Origin: DASZCR01 sp035942915
GTDB lineage: Bacteria > Acidobacteriota > Blastocatellia > Pyrinomonadales > Pyrinomonadaceae
Length of the DNA: 15,886 bases
Assembly: GCA_035942915.1 (NCBI GenBank)
Contig: DASZCR010000306.1
Span: forward strand, 1 to 15,886
Reading direction: 5' to 3'
Part shown: piece by piece, positions 15,053-15,886 of the stretch
How the letters are laid out: the number at the start of each line of letters is the position of its first letter
Numbering within the stretch: position 1 is the stretch's first letter
Notes under the pieces: generated by a model
What the model was told of the DNA's origin: nothing
The model's input: only the letters and a program-made list of their open reading frames with translations
Database searches by the model: none
Made by a program: the position numbers and the translations under genes

Positions 15053-15083
15053 TTGGACAGGCGGCTGCGGCAGCGTCCATAAT
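15053..15083 (+). promoter_or_regulatory. Promoter of the pyrophosphatase gene
   Basis: TTGGAC/TGGACA (15053-15059) is followed by CATAAT (15078-15083) with 18-19 bp between them. The -10 differs from consensus at one base. The predicted start near 15090 gives a leader of about 38 nt. Confidence 0.5.
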
Positions 15084-15127
15084 CGGCGCGCATCTTATCA
15101 CACAACTAAGTGAGGACACTTCCGGCG

Positions 15128-15832
15128 ATGGCACAGGCGAACGACGACGATGCGGCGTTAAATGAACTGCTCGCGCTGCTCTTTCAAGCTCACCCTTGGC
15201 ACGGCGTCGTGCCCGGAGAGGACGCGCCCTCGGTCGTCAACGCCTACGTCGAAATCGTCCCGACCGACGCCGTCAAGTACGAACTCGACAAGCCCTCCGG
15301 GCACTTGCGACTCGACCGCCCGCAACGCTTCTCATCCTTTCCGCCGACGCTCTACGGCTTCATCCCGCAGACCTTCTGCGCCGAACGCGTGGCCGAACGC
15401 TGCCGCACACAGAGCGGCGTCCACGTCGAGCGCGGCGACGGCGACCCGATGGACATCTGCGTGCTGACGGAGAAGCCCGCCGCGCATGGCGACTTTCTGG
15501 TGCGCGCACGCCCCATCGGCGGCTTGCGCATGATTGACGCCGTCGAGGCCGACGACAAAATCATCGCCGTCCTTGCAGACGATGTCGCCTACGGCCACAT
15601 CGAAGACATCGAGCAAGCTCCGGCGGGTCTTATCGAACGGCTCCAACACTACTTTCTCACCTACAAGCAACTGCCGCAGGAGTCGCCGCGCCGCGTGCAG
15701 ATTGCCGAAGTGTACGGGCGCGCAGAGGCGCTCGAAACCATCAGGAGCAGCTTTGACGACTACCGTGCGCGCTACGGCGCGCCCGAAGCGCGACTCGGCC
15801 AACTGCGCCGCCTGCTCAGCGCGCGCTCTTGA
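15128..15832 (+). CDS. ppa: Inorganic pyrophosphatase, family I
   Basis: This 234-aa cytoplasmic enzyme hydrolyses pyrophosphate to two phosphates, pulling biosynthetic reactions forward. Expected active-site residues can be placed: Glu42 (VEIVP), Lys50 and Glu52 (KYELDKPSG), Arg64, Tyr76 (LYGFIPQTF), the signature GDGDPMDICVL with Asp104, Asp106 and Asp109, then Asp137, Asp142 and Lys144 (MIDAVEADDK). It is longer than the 176-aa E. coli enzyme: about 25 extra N-terminal residues, an insert of about 19 residues (84-102, Cys/Arg-rich) before the signature, and a longer C-terminal helix region. ATG 15128 is preferred; GTG 15110 would add six residues. Its end overlaps a convergent gene by 17 nt. 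Confidence 0.95.
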   Translation: MAQANDDDAALNELLALLFQAHPWHGVVPGEDAPSVVNAYVEIVPTDAVKYELDKPSGHLRLDRPQRFSSFPPTLYGFIPQTFCAERVAERCRTQSGVHVERGDGDPMDICVLTEKPAAHGDFLVRARPIGGLRMIDAVEADDKIIAVLADDVAYGHIEDIEQAPAGLIERLQHYFLTYKQLPQESPRRVQIAEVYGRAEALETIRSSFDDYRARYGAPEARLGQLRRLLSARS

Positions 15833-15886
15833 ACTCTTCCTCGACGCCGCAGATGGGACAGCGCAGGAAGCGCCGCGTCCCTTCGT
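15816..15886 (-). CDS. CxxC (zinc-ribbon or rubredoxin-like) protein, C-terminal fragment
   Basis: On the minus strand an open frame enters from the window edge and ends at a TGA at 15816. The 22 visible residues, GTRRFLRCPICGVEEEFKSA with flanks, contain a CPICG knuckle close to the C-terminus. That is typical of a metal-binding half-site as in rubredoxin-like or zinc-ribbon proteins; the partner cysteines would lie outside the window. It overlaps the ppa stop tail to tail by 17 nt. The short length keeps the call tentative. Confidence 0.5.
   Translation of the reverse strand, partial: EGTRRFLRCPICGVEEEFKSAR

Overview
The window is high-GC bacterial DNA with dense, mostly housekeeping coding and short gaps. 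The gene set (secreted lytic transglycosylase, alaS, recX, truB, a PrkA/YhbH/SpoVR cluster, a CarH-type B12 regulator, a soluble pyrophosphatase) and the protein style suggest a Gram-negative-type soil or aquatic bacterium. Acidobacteriota (Blastocatellia-like) is my best guess, but it is inference only: no rRNA or other marker is present. I see no tRNA, rRNA, CRISPR array, transposase or phage gene.

Layout. 1-144 (-): N-terminal fragment of an unrecognised gene. 315-1133 (-): secreted GH23 lytic transglycosylase with its own promoter, a structured leader and a strong terminator. 1462-1821 (+): small secreted peptidoglycan-binding-like protein, convergent with alaS across a perfect hairpin. 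1935-4625 (-): alaS, preceded on the same strand by recX (4759-5379), which is the recX-alaS part of the classical recA-recX-alaS order but without recA. 5532-6512 (+): truB, divergent from recX. 6817-11664 (+): prkA, a possible 41-codon ORF, yhbH and spoVR, probably one operon behind an extended -10 promoter and a leader of about 270 nt. It ends in a perfect 25-bp AT-rich hairpin. 11756-12655 (-): CarH/LitR-like MerR-B12 regulator. 12837-13736 (+): divergent SRPBCC protein, a possible tiny membrane ORF and a 93-aa membrane protein, closed by a terminator. 13836-14975 (-): His-rich polytopic membrane protein. 15128-15832 (+): family I inorganic pyrophosphatase. 15816-15886 (-): C-terminal fragment of a CxxC protein, overlapping the ppa end tail to tail.

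How the genes work together. PrkA (AAA+ serine kinase), YhbH (von Willebrand A-type) and SpoVR are a widely conserved trio tied to stress, starvation or sporulation responses whose joint biochemical role is still poorly defined; here they are compact and co-oriented. The CarH-like regulator carries the W-x9-E-H and E-x-H signatures of cobalamin photoreceptors and sits head to head with an SRPBCC gene, so a light- or B12-responsive switch over the 12837-13736 genes is the most attractive regulatory hypothesis. The remaining genes are ordinary translation, RNA modification, DNA repair, wall and pyrophosphate functions.

I found no clearly new multi-gene system. The best leads are the CarH-like/SRPBCC module and its operator region, the His-rich membrane protein, the intercistronic prkA-yhbH segment, and several leader and hairpin structures.
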